Shown piece after piece: positions 1 through 13,079 of a DNA stretch of 64,000 bases (its first letter is position 1; every line of letters begins with the position of its first letter). The position numbers and the translations under genes were made by a program. The notes beneath the pieces were generated by a model, which had not been told where the DNA came from, searched no databases, and was given only the letters and a program-made list of their open reading frames with translations. Source of the DNA: Lamellibrachia satsuma (Eukaryota; Annelida; Polychaeta; Sabellida; Siboglinidae); contig BSQZ01000101.1 of NCBI GenBank assembly GCA_033239005.1, positions 432,001-496,000 of the forward strand, written 5' to 3'.

Positions 1-180
1 ATCATAAGAGATAAGACAGACATCTCAAACACATTTAATAATTGTTTTACCAGTATTGGTCCAAACCTAGCCACACAAATATACAATCCCATAAATAAAA
101 ACTTATTTAACTTGTATGGTTTTGAAGGTGTTTCTTCACTATTACTAAAATTAGTTAAACCTGCTCTAATAAATTATTAA
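1..180 (+). pseudogene. Non-LTR retrotransposon fragment (endonuclease-RT linker)
   Basis: Read in frame 1 this stretch encodes a segment with DISNTFNNCFTSIGPN, the spacer that typically precedes the reverse transcriptase in Jockey/Nimb-like LINE ORF2 proteins. It runs off the left edge and dies in stops near 178. The fragment at 24.86-25.8 kb (plus) and the element at 43.1-46.5 kb (minus) look like members of the same family. The family-level call is a judgement by eye. Confidence 0.55.
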
Positions 181-399
181 CACTAATTACAAGCGAAATG
201 TTAACTACATGTATCTTCCCCTCAAACTATTTTTCAAGATAGTTCCAATCTGTAAAAAAATTAAAATAAAAAATGTTGCAATTACAGACAAATATCTCTC
301 TTACCGGTTATTTCAAAAGTAATCGAACAAATTATTTACATCTAGTTAGATTCCTTTTTTTAAACACAAACACTTTTGTATGATAGCTAATACTTCCCA

Positions 400-515
400 G
401 AGAAGTTGAGATGGCCTTGGAATGAACAGGTCTGCCAGGGGGTGAAGTGTAAAGCGTCTTGAGCAGTCCTACGGACTGGATACCGCGCTATATAAGAACT
501 CACCTTTTATAACCA
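400..515 (+). repeat. LINE/SINE-like 3' tail motif
   Basis: The stretch around 436-512 (GTGTAAAGCG followed by GCGCTATATAAGAA) resembles the 3' tails shared by many invertebrate LINEs and their SINEs. It sits between two RT-related fragments. No tRNA head is visible, so it is probably a LINE tail. Confidence 0.35.
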
Positions 516-745
516 AAATGGAATTAGAATGGAATATTCAACTGAATTTGCTGCTCTTGAATTAACCGATAGAATATTGGCACAAATGAAATACATATAA
601 ATGTCTTCCTAGACCTTTCAAAAGCATTCAAAAGCACCCTAGACCATACAATATTACTAGCTAAATTAGAATATTATGGCGTAAAAGGAGTAGCTTTAGG
701 TTTAGTTAGAAATTATTTAACATCGAAAACAGCATGTGGAAATAC
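515..745 (+). pseudogene. Non-LTR reverse transcriptase fragment
   Basis: Translation gives FLDLSKAF, an expected LDHTILLAKL segment and YYGVKGVALGLVRNYLT. This is the finger/palm entry region of a LINE reverse transcriptase, with the first catalytic Asp in the LDLSKAF motif. A stop lies just before it, and the downstream GVPQGS and YADD motifs are absent. It is a dead internal fragment flanked by unrelated sequence. Confidence 0.7.
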
Positions 746-749
746 ATGT

Positions 750-2580
750 GATGGCATTACACTATTGCAAAAAAGATTTTAAATGCGCTCACCGGCCTAA
801 TAGGCGAGGCTGTCAACAGACGTATCAACCTTTAGCAACTCAACATTAGCGTAATTGCAAGTGTTCGCTGCAATTCCATGGGTTTAGCAAACACATCGTG
901 ATCGAAGATATTGTTCTTCATATAATAGTGACCAATGAATACTGTGCAGACAAAGATAAAACATATGCCGAGTTGAGATTGACGTGTTACATGTTACATA
1001 TATGTTTCAAGCTTTGATATCAAAGGATGACGATAGAATCTCTTCGGTTGTTAGCCTCCGGGAAATGACATTGTTGGGTCGCAATAGGCTGGCGATTGGT
1101 CGGCGAAATAATTCGCAATAGGTCGGCGAAACATGGGCAATTTCGTTCACACTATTTTGCCTGCGTCTTTCGGAGGAGAAAAAAAGTCCCTTCAACCAGG
1201 TGTCTGTATCAGGGGAAATAAAGTAGCACACAGGTTGTAGATGTGTAACAAGTCTTGGATTCACTCACTATAGAGGAGAAAACTATTAATTAAACCTGTC
1301 CTAGATAACAGCCAATGGTCAATGGTGGCTTCTTACGATGTATTTGTGTTCAGAAGTTCAGAAGACCTGAATTGGCAAACAATAACATTCCATTTCAAAT
1401 ATCGAATTAAACCCTTTAAAATTATAACTTCCATTAGGATCATACCCTTCCACTACATGATGACGACTTATAGCTGCTGGCGAGACTGGCGAAGCGATTA
1501 ATCGATCATGGTATGTTTATATTGTGTTGCGTGGCGTCTGAAGACTTCCCGGCTTGGGATTTGGGATATCTGACCGTGGGCATTCATTAATGAAACGACA
1601 GCCAGGGCGGTTACATTGATAGCTTCTCCTTAGAGCATAGTGGCAATGGTTGTTCGTTGCTTGGTAACCTACGCTCTTTCACCGGATGGGAAATTTTTTA
1701 TATTTGATATCCTAGCAGGAGCTCTACATGGTGACACGCTCGCATCATTCCTTTTTGTGATAGTCATTGATATGTACTAAGATGGTTGAGATTGTAGTAG
1801 AGATTCAAGTTTCGTTGTATTCACTATGCACTGTGACCAGCAATAGACGGCCGTGACGAGGAACTGGGATTACAACTTACATGAAGAAACCGAAAATGTG
1901 TCAAACACGAGGACATGACATATTTTGAATTTGAAGACGACACCAATATTTTCTCAGAAGCAACACAGGCACCGGGTCTTCTCATGCAAGGACTGGGTTG
2001 GAGGTTAATGCTGGAAAGACCACGTTCGTGGAATACAACCATCTTAAAAATATCATTATCGTTACCAAGGAAGGGTCTGCTTTGATGAAGTTCGTTGCCT
2101 TCAAATAACTGGACACAACAGACAAAACACCAAGACCAGGAAGACTTTGGCACGGAAGCATTAAAACAACTTAGCCCAAATATAAAAGTCTCACTATCAT
2201 GCCAAATTAAGCAACGCTTGTTCATATCATCGGCAGAGTTTGTGTTCCCCTGTGGATGCACATCTTGGACAATGACAAAAACTCTCAAAAACAACTAGAC
2301 GGGTGTTGAACACGAATGCTACGAGCTGCTTTCAACAGACACAGGCAGCAACATCTGTTTAAAACAGAGCTGTGCAGTGTAATGAGCTAAGTAATAGACA
2401 AGATATGAGAAACGAGGCGACTATTTTCCTGGCACTGCTACAGAAGAAACGATGACGCGGCAGCAAGGACAATATGGTGGCAACAAGCGCACGAGAGGGT
2501 ATAGAGATGTCGGGATACAGATGACTGGAGACATATGGTTGGACTGTGGAAAGTTCGACTCCAGTGGCCGATATCATTGA
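750..2580. other. No recognisable gene
   Basis: This stretch is AT-rich with short ORFs on both strands (for example 1824-2294 minus and 2095-2298 plus). None shows a motif, splice structure or composition I recognise. It may contain old transposon sequence. Confidence 0.4.
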
Positions 2581-2581
2581 A

Positions 2582-2790
2582 TGAATAAGTGAGTGAGTGA
2601 GTGAGTGAGTGAGTGAGTGAGTGGGTGAGTGAGTGCGTGAGTGAGTGGGGCTGTGGGTTGGTTGGCGTGTGATTGAGTTTTTGTATGGATAGGTCGGTGG
2701 TGAGTGAGTGAGTGAGTGAGTGAATGAGTGAGTGAGTTATTGGGTGAATGAGAGGGTTGATGGGTTAGTGAGTGATTAGATGAATGAGTC
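2582..2790 (+). repeat. (GTGA)n microsatellite, imperfect
   Basis: Two blocks of GTGA repeats (about 2588-2648 and 2698-2790) are separated by a degenerate TTGG-rich segment. Such GTGA arrays are frequent in molluscan genomes, which is only a weak taxonomic hint. Confidence 0.9.
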
Positions 2791-2820
2791 GAGAAAGGGG
2801 GTTCCCACCTGCGACGTTAC

Positions 2821-2990
2821 CCTCGGCACCGGGTGCTGAGCTGCATTTAACAAAAGCTCATATTGATCGGAATTATTCGTCATAACCTCGTCTATTACGT
2901 TCTGAAATATTCCTAACTTTATGCATGCACTTGAGTAACGTTGTTGATCCGGGGCATTGCAGGTCTCATCAGGTAGACTGCCATGTAAAT
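2821..2990 (-). CDS. Possible internal exon of an unknown protein
   Basis: On the minus strand a good acceptor (TTCTGTGACATTCCAG) ends at 2991. The open stretch after it encodes LHGSLPDETC, a QQRYSSACIKLG segment and a VIDEVMTNN segment, ending at a GTAACG donor at 2820. A second possible donor, GTGGGA, lies 12 bp further on. Amino-acid content looks like real soluble protein rather than satellite translation, and two Cys suggest a secreted context. It starts with two bases of a split codon, which would join in phase to the possible donor at the end of the coiled-coil exon at 4.33 kb, placing the minisatellite in an intron. I do not recognise the family. It could equally be a chance ORF. Confidence 0.3.
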
Positions 2991-3035
2991 CTGGAATGTC
3001 ACAGAAATATCGAACTATCTGCATTAGGCCTGGAA

Positions 3036-4320
3036 CCGACATGGACAGCGGGTTCCTTCCATCCCCGGGCCGTACATGGACAGCGGGTTCCCACCATCCC
3101 CAGGCCGTACATGGACAGCGGGTTCCCTCCATCCCCGGGCCGTACATGGACAGCGGGTTCCCTCCATCCCCGGGCCGTACATGGACAGCGGGTTCCCTCC
3201 ATCCCCGGGCCGTACATGGACAGCGGGGTCTCTCCATCACCAGGCCGTACATGGACAGCGGGTTCCCTACATCCCCGGGCCGTACATGGACAGCGGGTTC
3301 TCTCCATCCCCAGGTCGTACATGGACAGAGGGTTCCCTCCATCCCCAGGCCGTAAATGGACAGCGGGTTCCCTCCATCCCGGGCCTTACATGGACAGCGG
3401 GTTCCCTCCATCCCAGGGCCTTACATGGACAGCGGGTTCCCTCCATCCCCGGGCCGTACATGGAAAGCGGGTTCCCTCCATCCCCGTGCCATACATGGAG
3501 AGCAGGTTCCCTCCATCCCCAGGCCGTAAATGGACAGCGGGTTCCCTCCATCCCGGGACTTACATGGACAGCGGGTTCCCTCCATCCCCGGGCCTTACAT
3601 GGACAGCGGGTTCCCTCCATCCCCGGGCCGTACATGGACAGCGGGTTCCCTCCATCCCCGTGCCGTACATGGAGAGCAGGTTCCCTCCATCCCCAGGCCG
3701 TACATGGACCCCGGGTTCCCTCCATCCTCGGGCCGTACATGGACGGCGGGTTCCCTCCATCCCCAGGCCGTACATGGACAGCGGGTTCCCTCCATCCCCG
3801 GGCCGTAATGGACAGCGGGTTCCCTCCATCCCCGGGCCGTACGTGGACAGCGGGTTCCCTCCATCTCCAGGCCGTACATGGACAGCGGGTTCCCTCCATC
3901 CCCAGGCCTTACATGGACAGCGGGTTATCTTCATCCCAGGGCCGTACATGGACTGCGGGTTCCCTCCATCACCGGGCGGTATATGGACAGCGGGTTCCCT
4001 CCATTCCCGGGCCGTACATGGACAGCGGGTTCCCTCCATCCCCAGGCCGTACATGGACAGCGGGTTCCCTCCATCCCCAGGCCGTACATGGACAGCGGGT
4101 TCCCTCCATCCCCGGGCCGTACATGGACAGCGGGTTCCCTCCATCCCCAGGCCGTACATGGACAGCGGGTTCCCTCCATCCCCGGACCGTACATGGACAG
4201 CGGGTTCCCTCCATCCCCAGGCCGTACGTTGACAGCGAGTTCCCTTCATCCCCAGGCCGTACATGGACAGCGGGTTCCCTCCATCCCCGGGCCGTACATG
4301 GACAGCGGGTTCCCGTCATC
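3036..4320. repeat. 35-bp minisatellite, about 36 copies
   Basis: The tandem unit CGTACATGGACAGCGGGTTC continues with CCTCCATCCCCRGGC, for a period of 35 bp. Copies differ by a few substitutions and occasional 1-bp indels. Because 35 is not a multiple of 3 and the unit lacks stops in most frames, it reads open in several frames on both strands, giving overlapping ORFs of up to about 440 codons with a 35-residue period. I read it as satellite DNA and not as several genes. Confidence 0.93.
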
Positions 4321-5302
4321 CACAAGGATTATCACCAATATCCTGTGCTTCTATCGGCAGAACATTCAAACAACCCACAATACCTGTATTGATGGTGGCC
4401 ATGGTAGCTTCCTGGCTGCACGATGCGGTCGCGGCAGCAACGTTTGCTGCATTCGGCAGGGCCGCCTGCAACAACTCTCGCATCTCATCCAACTCTCGCC
4501 GCGTCTCGCGCCCGAACTTCTCGGTAGCTCTCATGCTATGTTCGGCAGCATTCATGCGCTGCTCGGTAGCGCTGATGCCCTGTTCGGCAGTACTCATGCG
4601 CTGTTCGGTAGCGCTGATGCCCTCTTCAGCAGCACTCACGCGCTGTTCGGTAGCGCTGATACCCTGTTCGGCGGCACTCACGCGCTGTTCGGTAGCGCTG
4701 ATACCCTGTTCGGCAGCACTCATGCGCTGCTCGGTAGCGCTGATGCCCTGTTCGGCGGCACTCACGCGCTGTTCGGTAGCGCTGATGCCCTGTTCGGCGG
4801 CACTCACGCGCTGTTCGGTAGCGCTGATGCCCTGTTCGGCAGCACTCATGCGCTGCTCGGTAGCGCTGATGTCCTGTTCGGCAGCACTCATGCGCTGCTC
4901 GGTAGCATTCATGCTCTTTTCAGTTGCACTCATAACCTGCTCAGTAGCACTCGTGCCCTGCTCTGTAGCAATCATGCCTTGCTCGGTAACACTCGTGGCC
5001 TGCTCTGTAGCACTCATGCCCTGCTTTGTAGCACTCATGCCCTGCTCGGTAGCACTCGTGCCCTGTTCTGTAGCACTCGTGGCCTGCTCTGTAGCACTCA
5101 TACCCTGCTCTGTAGCATTCGTGTGCTTCTCCATGTCGGTCTCCCATCCACAACGCGCCGTATTCGCAGCAGCAGCCCCCGAGATGCAAACAGTCGCACT
5201 GACCTGCTCCAGCCCAGGATCTACCTCGTCGCTCTGTGTGGGGAGATGCAACGATGCGCTAGCCCTGGCAGTTTGTTGAGCTGACTCCTTGATGGGCGGC
5301 AT
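4316..5302 (-). CDS. Coiled-coil exon with heptad repeats, unknown protein
   Basis: A 328-residue ORF starts MPPIKESAQQ just after a consensus acceptor (TTGATTTTACAG, ending at 5304), so an upstream non-coding exon is likely. Residues about 60-245 are a 7/14-residue repeat (SATEQRM/SAAEQGI types). The hydrophobic spacing is consistent with a long, polar coiled coil. Residues about 250-275 (RRELDEMRELLQAAL) continue the helix, and a neutral tail follows. The ORF stops at 4316, one base pair-step from the 35-bp minisatellite. A possible donor (ATTG|GTGATA, about 4333) would let it splice on. It could be a host gene or the gag of a retroelement; no zinc knuckle, membrane segment or signal peptide is seen. 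The long open frame through repeats suggests selection or very recent expansion. Confidence 0.5.
   Translation of the reverse strand: MPPIKESAQQTARASASLHLPTQSDEVDPGLEQVSATVCISGAAAANTARCGWETDMEKHTNATEQGMSATEQATSATEQGTSATEQGMSATKQGMSATEQATSVTEQGMIATEQGTSATEQVMSATEKSMNATEQRMSAAEQDISATEQRMSAAEQGISATEQRVSAAEQGISATEQRVSAAEQGISATEQRMSAAEQGISATEQRVSAAEQGISATEQRVSAAEEGISATEQRMSTAEQGISATEQRMNAAEHSMRATEKFGRETRRELDEMRELLQAALPNAANVAAATASCSQEATMATINTGIVGCLNVLPIEAQDIGDNPCG
4556..5130. repeat. 42-bp (2 x 21 bp) coding tandem repeat
   Basis: The unit is a 42-bp block encoding 14 residues (two heptads) on the minus strand, repeated about 13 times. The distal copies (4.92-5.13 kb) have degenerated to a 21-bp period. 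All copies keep the length at a multiple of 21, so the frame is preserved throughout. Confidence 0.88.
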
Positions 5303-5559
5303 CCTGTAAAATCAAATCAACTTTATGTACTGATTAATCTTCACCATTGCTATTCCATGTAGATATTACCGGCTGTGCCATCACACCACATCATTAGTTA
5401 ACCCCTACCACCGAAGGACCACCTTTAGTCAACATCAGTATCGGTCAACCCCTACCAATATGTGGCCACCATTGGACCAATGACCACGTTTTGCACACTA
5501 TTACCATTACCACAGTAATAACTTTAAATATTAAGAAAACATAAACCATGGTCATTCAA

Positions 5560-5910
5560 AGAAAAAAAATTTAGGCCAACATGCAACATCCTAATAAACG
5601 GGATTGTTCCTAAGCAGGTTCATACATTTCATTATCTTGGATCAGTGATAACGCGTATGGCCGGTACAATGATATCAAGATACGAATTTTCCAGGCAAAA
5701 ACGGCTTTCCAGAACATGAAAAGCATTTAATCCTAGAAAGCTATATTACTTGAAGTAAGAACACATGTTCTGCCATTCTACATGGAGCCCGTACTGCTAT
5801 ATCACTTGACGTAAGAACACATGTTCAGCTTTTCTACACAGAGCCCGTACTGCTATTTCACTTGAAGTAAGAACACATGCTCTGCCATTTTACACAGAGC
5901 CCGTACTGCT
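5560..5910 (+). pseudogene. RTE/L2-type RT C-terminal fragment with 56-bp triplication
   Basis: Translation of 5,560-5,760 gives NILINGIV and HYLGSVIT followed by a TRI(F)QAKTAFQ-like stretch in shifted frames. This is the post-YADD thumb region of a non-LTR reverse transcriptase. From 5741 a 56-bp unit (CTATATYACTTGAMGTAAGA...) is tandemly repeated three times, at 5741, 5797 and 5853. The unit still encodes the following LINE segment (VRTHVL... EPVLL type), so the triplication arose inside the element. Several stops and frameshifts make it dead. Confidence 0.6.
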
Positions 5911-6036
5911 ATAGCATGATCAATGACTAAATAATTATAAAAGAACTTACATTCAACATAAACATATTTTCTTAAAGGAATACTTAGTGAATTCTCGTGA
6001 ATATAAAAGAAACGTAATGAAGCCATTTTAAGAATA

Positions 6037-6185
6037 GAACAATGAAAGGAACAATAAAAAGAACAATGAAAGGAACAATGAAAGGAACAATAAAAAGAAC
6101 AATGAAAGGAACAATGAAAGGAACAATGAAAGGAAAAATGAAAGGAACAATAAAAGGAACAATGACAGGAACAATGAAAGGAAGG
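6037..6185. repeat. 12-bp tandem repeat (AACAATGAAAGG)n
   Basis: About twelve copies of a 12-bp purine-rich unit. Both strands are open, reading as MKGT on plus and FIVP on minus, only because of the repeat. Confidence 0.9.
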
Positions 6186-6239
6186 TCATGCGCTAAATCA
6201 GGAAAGGACAAGCAGAATCATCATTGCGACTACCACTAT

Positions 6240-6395
6240 ACAGGTAGGACACCCTTGCGATAACGACAACCACTGTTAGGACACCCTTACGATGACAATG
6301 ATAACTGTTAAGACACCCTTATGATAACGAAGACCACGGTAGGACACCATTACGATAACGATTACCACCGTTAGGATAACGATAACGATGCTCAC
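6240..6395. repeat. Degenerate ~43-bp tandem repeat
   Basis: About four diverged copies of a unit containing TAGGACACCCTTACGATAAC and ACCACNGT. Confidence 0.7.
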
Positions 6396-6499
6396 AATTA
6401 GTTCATCCCAACTGTACCACCGTATCACTCCAGTGATCACATTTTGTCAACCCATATATTTCCGAGGACCACTGCTGACCAACCCCTACCATCACGGGA

Positions 6500-6660
6500 A
6501 CCACATCGCCACGGATAAGAAAGATGGACGATTTACCTTCAATCTTTAGCGCTGGTCGGATCTTGACAAATAACTTCTAGGATGGGCTCCCAAAAATGTT
6601 TCACTGGATTGATGTTCAGGCGCAAGTGGAACATCGAAACTTGGATTTCAACGACACTCC
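6500..6660 (-). other. Possible retroelement 5' leader / primer-site-like sequence
   Basis: On the minus strand TTTTTGGGAGCCCATCC (about 6578-6594) resembles the tRNA-Pro-type primer-binding sites that follow the 5' LTR of many retroelements. A sequence ending in CA lies just upstream, and a GTAAAT donor-like site follows near 6530. If real, it could be the non-coding leader spliced to the coiled-coil exon at 5.3 kb. LTR borders are not resolved. This is speculative. Confidence 0.2.
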
Positions 6661-7081
6661 CAATCATCGGCAGCTGAATATTGATTCAAATATTTAATTG
6701 CCACAGTGTATCTTGTCGCGTAGCAATTATTCAGAGTGCTACCCATTAAACCTCACTTCACTATGGGATGTGTTGCAGTTGTGTAGCATTAATTGACATT
6801 AAGTATTTAATTTACCGACTTACACAACAAAGTATAATATTGACAAACCAATTTTGGTAATGGAATGTTCTTTCATGTGGAAGAATTGATAGCCGACTTG
6901 ACATTTTGTTTCCGTCCATGTGTGACTAGCATTCGATACTAATCCGTGGTTGTGGATGTCTAGGTCCCGTAGTTGCAAATGTTAACAAATGCATAAAACA
7001 ACGTTACGATTAAGGTCACTTTCAACAAATGAAATGGAAACATCTAATTACCACTATGTTAACGTTGCAATTATAAATACA

Positions 7082-7085
<4 letters not shown>

Positions 7086-7122
<37 letters not shown>
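7086..7122. repeat. (TA)n microsatellite
   Basis: A perfect TA run at the left end of the first dispersed-repeat copy. Confidence 0.97.
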
Positions 7123-7127
<5 letters not shown>

Positions 7128-7129
7128 CA

Positions 7130-7890
7130 TCAAACAAATATATATATATAAAACTGTGTTAAAGACTAATACAATTTATATATAGCTAAAATCAGGATAT
7201 ATATATACACCCATCGCATCCATCTCATCCATCACATACATCACATACATCACACCGATCACATCGACCACATCAAACACATTCATCCATAACATAATTC
7301 TATCCATACCACCCATCCATCAAGTACATCCCGTCCATCGATAAGCGATTTTCATAGTTCTGAATTGTATATTCGTTTATTGAATTCAGTTTATTTGGTA
7401 ATGACAACAAGACCTCAGGCACGTTTCTCTTGTTATGGAGGCGCATGAGAGAATCACCGGACATTGTCATCTTCTACCGACGTCTACACCTTCACCAACC
7501 TCTCGACGAAGCCTGTAGTTGGGCACCACTTGACGGAGCCTGTAGTTGGGCACCACTTGACGGAGCCTGTAGTTGGGCACCACTTGACGGAGCCTGTAGT
7601 TGGGCACCACTTGACGGAGCCTGTAGTTGGGCACCACTTCACTGGGCCTGTTTTTGGAACGCCACTCCAGTCTCTGATGCTTCTCGTACAATGTTTCTCC
7701 ACCTCTCGTTGTGTTGTCGCCTCAAGACTCACTGCGAAGCTCAGTCTAGTCCAGTACACTCCTCTATATCGTCGACCCAACTCTTCTTCCACAGAAGTAG
7801 TCACGACATTTTTTACCTGGTCGGTTTCACTGCTTGTCAGGTTGTTGAAATCTACCACTTAATGAGTATCCATTTGGATACTGGACAATC
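7130..7890. repeat. Dispersed repeat, copy 1 (pair with 12,440-13,078)
   Basis: The block runs from CAAACAAATATATATATA through a CATC-rich stretch (about 7,200-7,330) to GGATACTGGACAATC at 7890. It is nearly identical to 12,440-13,078. On the minus strand both copies keep an ORF beginning near NNLTSSETDQVK and reading through SVEEELGRR and EVEKHCTRSIRDW (7,484-7,858 here). Its function is unknown to me. Copy 1 has an expanded 27-bp unit that is single in copy 2. The CR1-like element begins directly at 7891, so its truncated 3' end abuts or interrupts this repeat. Confidence 0.8.
7511..7645. repeat. 27-bp minisatellite, five units
   Basis: The unit GCCTGTAGTTGGGCACCACT+TGACGGA occurs at 7511, 7538, 7565, 7592 and 7619. 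The period is nine codons, so the surrounding ORFs stay open. The paralogous copy at 12.8 kb has one unit only, so the expansion is younger than the duplication. Confidence 0.93.
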
Positions 7891-10623
<2,733 letters not shown>

Positions 10624-10708
10624 GCTTTTCGGACAATTTGTATTGGTTTATCTGTACTAGTGGCCTCTTGTCCTGCTTGAGGCATCGCTAAGTAACCCCC
10701 CTGCGTTT

Positions 10709-11928
10709 CTAGTTTAAATAGTGTTTACTACCAAAAATATTAGTTATGCTACCCATGCCACTGTCTACTGCTGCTGAGAGTGCATCCGCAAATACTACTG
10801 CCCCCTTTCCACTTAGATGAAGCCCGTCCTTCATGTACATATCAGCCCTTCCAACAAAACTTCCCCAGAAATCCACAAAACCAACTTCCTCTTCCCTACA
10901 TAGCTTCTCGACTAGCATGTCAATTGCCTTCCCCCGGCAGTTTCGATATCTATGACCCCTCCTTCCTATTACTGGTAAAATCCCTGACAGTATTACCTGC
11001 TCAACCATCCTCTGCTTTAGTGTTCTGACCAAATTCCTGTATTTCCTAACTATGGCAGTTGTAGCCTCCCTCTCTACGTTATTTGTCCCTACATTTACTA
11101 AAACGGATCCACCCTTTCCCGAACCCACGATGTTTTCTACCCTCTTAGTTATCGCCTCTATTTTGGCACCAGGCAAGCAAACTACCACGTCATCTCCCTT
11201 GTTTAAGCTTCTGTCGGTCTTCCTAACTATTGAGTCCCCCACAAACACCCTCGCTCTCTTTCTCACCCCTTCTATCACTGCCTCGGAATAGCTCTTCCGA
11301 TGGATCCCCTCCCTCACATTCTGTCCTGCAGCCTTGTCACTTGGTGGCAGATTGTTATCAAGCTCTCTCTCCCTCATCAACCTGTCACCTATCCCTCCCG
11401 TCTCCTGGCTAACTTGCGCTTCCGTCGCCTTCCCTCCTGACACCTTCCATCCCGTCTCCATCACTCCCATCGCCTTAACTATCGTCTCCTTCCCACCCAC
11501 CCCGACTCCTTCGCTACTGTCTCCCCCACTCCCCTTTCCTTCGATCCATTTGTCTTCCCTCCCATTTATTTCGTTCTCATCTCCTTTCGTCCTGTCTCCC
11601 TACGCCCTGTCTCCTTACGTCCTGTCTCCCTACGACCTGTCACCTTACCTCCTCTCAGCCTCCTCCCAGGCTGAGGTGAGCTCTCCCTAGCATCTCTCTT
11701 GTCGTCTTCCCCCATTTTATCATATCTTGTCCCCCCACCAGAACCACTGGCACAACCCACCTGCTCCCTTCCCACCACTGCCACAACGAGCAGCCTCAGC
11801 TGTTCTAACTCCACCTCAAGTTCCTTCATCCTAGTACATCCCCTGCACTCAAAACTAAAACTACCCGCCTGAACCTCAGTCCACGACTTCTCACACCCGG
11901 ACTTGACGAATCCACCCAGTTGCTGCAA
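10709..11928 (-). pseudogene. CR1-like ORF1 with SGNH/esterase domain
   Basis: Two open segments in different frames form one ORF1. The first, 11,928-11,566, has a Cys pair (FECRGC) followed by a short coiled coil (KELEVELEQLRLL) and an RRETGRKE basic repeat. The second, 11,500-10,709, is an SGNH-hydrolase-type esterase: block I VFVGDSIVR with the nucleophile Ser, block II PGAK, block III NVGTNN, and block V DGLHLSGKG supplying Asp and His. All four blocks are intact. Esterase-bearing ORF1 proteins are established for CR1 elements and are thought to act in ribonucleoprotein or membrane interactions. A frameshift near 11,500-11,566 separates the halves. The ORF ends just upstream of ORF2 at 10,623, as expected for a bicistronic LINE. 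Confidence 0.8.
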
Positions 11929-11989
11929 CTGCTATATATTAAATGCCTGGTGGCCTTTCCTGCCTTTTGCACGGCGCCATCACAAAATT

Positions 11990-12250
11990 TAGTCTTAATT
12001 TGATTGCTGTGTTGGTTGGATCGAATGTGACATATATGACAGCTCGGTATGAATGGATGGGATGGATCATAGATGGGAAGGTTGGAATTGATGCATTAGA
12101 TGGATTGGATGCATGGGATTGGTATGTGGATGGTTGGATGAGATGCCTTTGTTGATAGGTATAGGATCGATTGAATAGTTCATATGGATGGAGTGAAGGG
12201 AATCGATGGAGGAATGGATGGAGTGAGATGGATTATGCTGGAATCATTGA
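11990..12250 (+). repeat. GGAT-rich degenerate repeat
   Basis: A purine-rich stretch of irregular ATGGATGG words between the 5' end of the CR1-like element and a TA tract. The complementary CATC-rich text occurs at 7.2-7.33 kb and 12.5-12.62 kb, so it may be an inverted, decayed part of the same repeat. Confidence 0.5.
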
Positions 12251-12252
12251 GG

Positions 12253-12254
<2 letters not shown>

Positions 12255-12338
<84 letters not shown>

Positions 12339-12383
12339 CTTCATAACAAGCTCAATGCACTTCACATAAAAAGCATTGTATCA

Positions 12384-12440
<57 letters not shown>
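12255..12440. repeat. Two (TA)n tracts
   Basis: Perfect TA runs at about 12,255-12,335 and 12,387-12,440 are separated by about 50 bp of unique sequence. Confidence 0.96.
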
Positions 12441-12445
<5 letters not shown>

Positions 12446-13078
12446 AATATATATATAAAACTGTGTTAAAGACTAATACAATTTATATATATGTAAAATC
12501 AGGATATATATACACCTATCGCATCCATCTCACCCACCACATACATCACACCGATCATATCGACCACATCAAACACATTCATCCATAACATAATTATATC
12601 CATACCACCCATCCATCACATACATCCCTTCCATCGATAAGCGATTTTTTTAGTTCTGAGTTGTATATTCGTTTATTGATTTCAGTTTATTTGGCATTGA
12701 CAACAAGGCCTCAGGCACGTTTCTCTTGTTGTGGAGGCGCGTGAGACAATCACCTGACATTGTCATCTTCTATCGACGTCTACACCTTCACCAATCTCTC
12801 GACGAAGCCTGTAGTTGGGCACCACTTCACTGGGCCTGTTTTTGGAACGCCTCTCCAGTCTCTGATGCTTCTCGTACAATGTTTCTCCACCTCTCGTTGT
12901 GTTGTCGCCTCAAGGCTCACTGCGAAGCTCAGTACAGTCCAGTACACTCCTCTATGTCGTCGACCCAACTCTTCTTCCACAGAAGTAGTCACGAAATGCT
13001 TTACCTGGTCGGTTTCACTGCTTGTCAGGTTGTTGAAAACTACCACTAAATGAGTATCCATTTGGATATTGGACAATC
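12440..13078. repeat. Dispersed repeat, copy 2
   Basis: Direct copy of 7,130-7,890. It keeps the minus-strand ORF (13,076-12,780) with a handful of amino-acid differences, and has a single 27-bp unit. After GGACAATC (13,076) it continues into sequence not present after copy 1, which marks the point where copy 1 meets the CR1 element. Confidence 0.8.
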
Positions 13079-13079
13079 A

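Noticed and set aside
3036..4320. CRISPR-like array
   Set aside because: Units are contiguous with no unique spacers; the genome is eukaryotic. The same reasoning applies to the arrays at 50.8, 54.2 and 63.1 kb.
3878..5284. 468-residue and 338-residue plus-strand ORFs across the minisatellite and coiled-coil exon
   Set aside because: They are antisense shadows of the heptad-repeat exon joined to satellite translation; the minus strand has the splice acceptor and sensible start.
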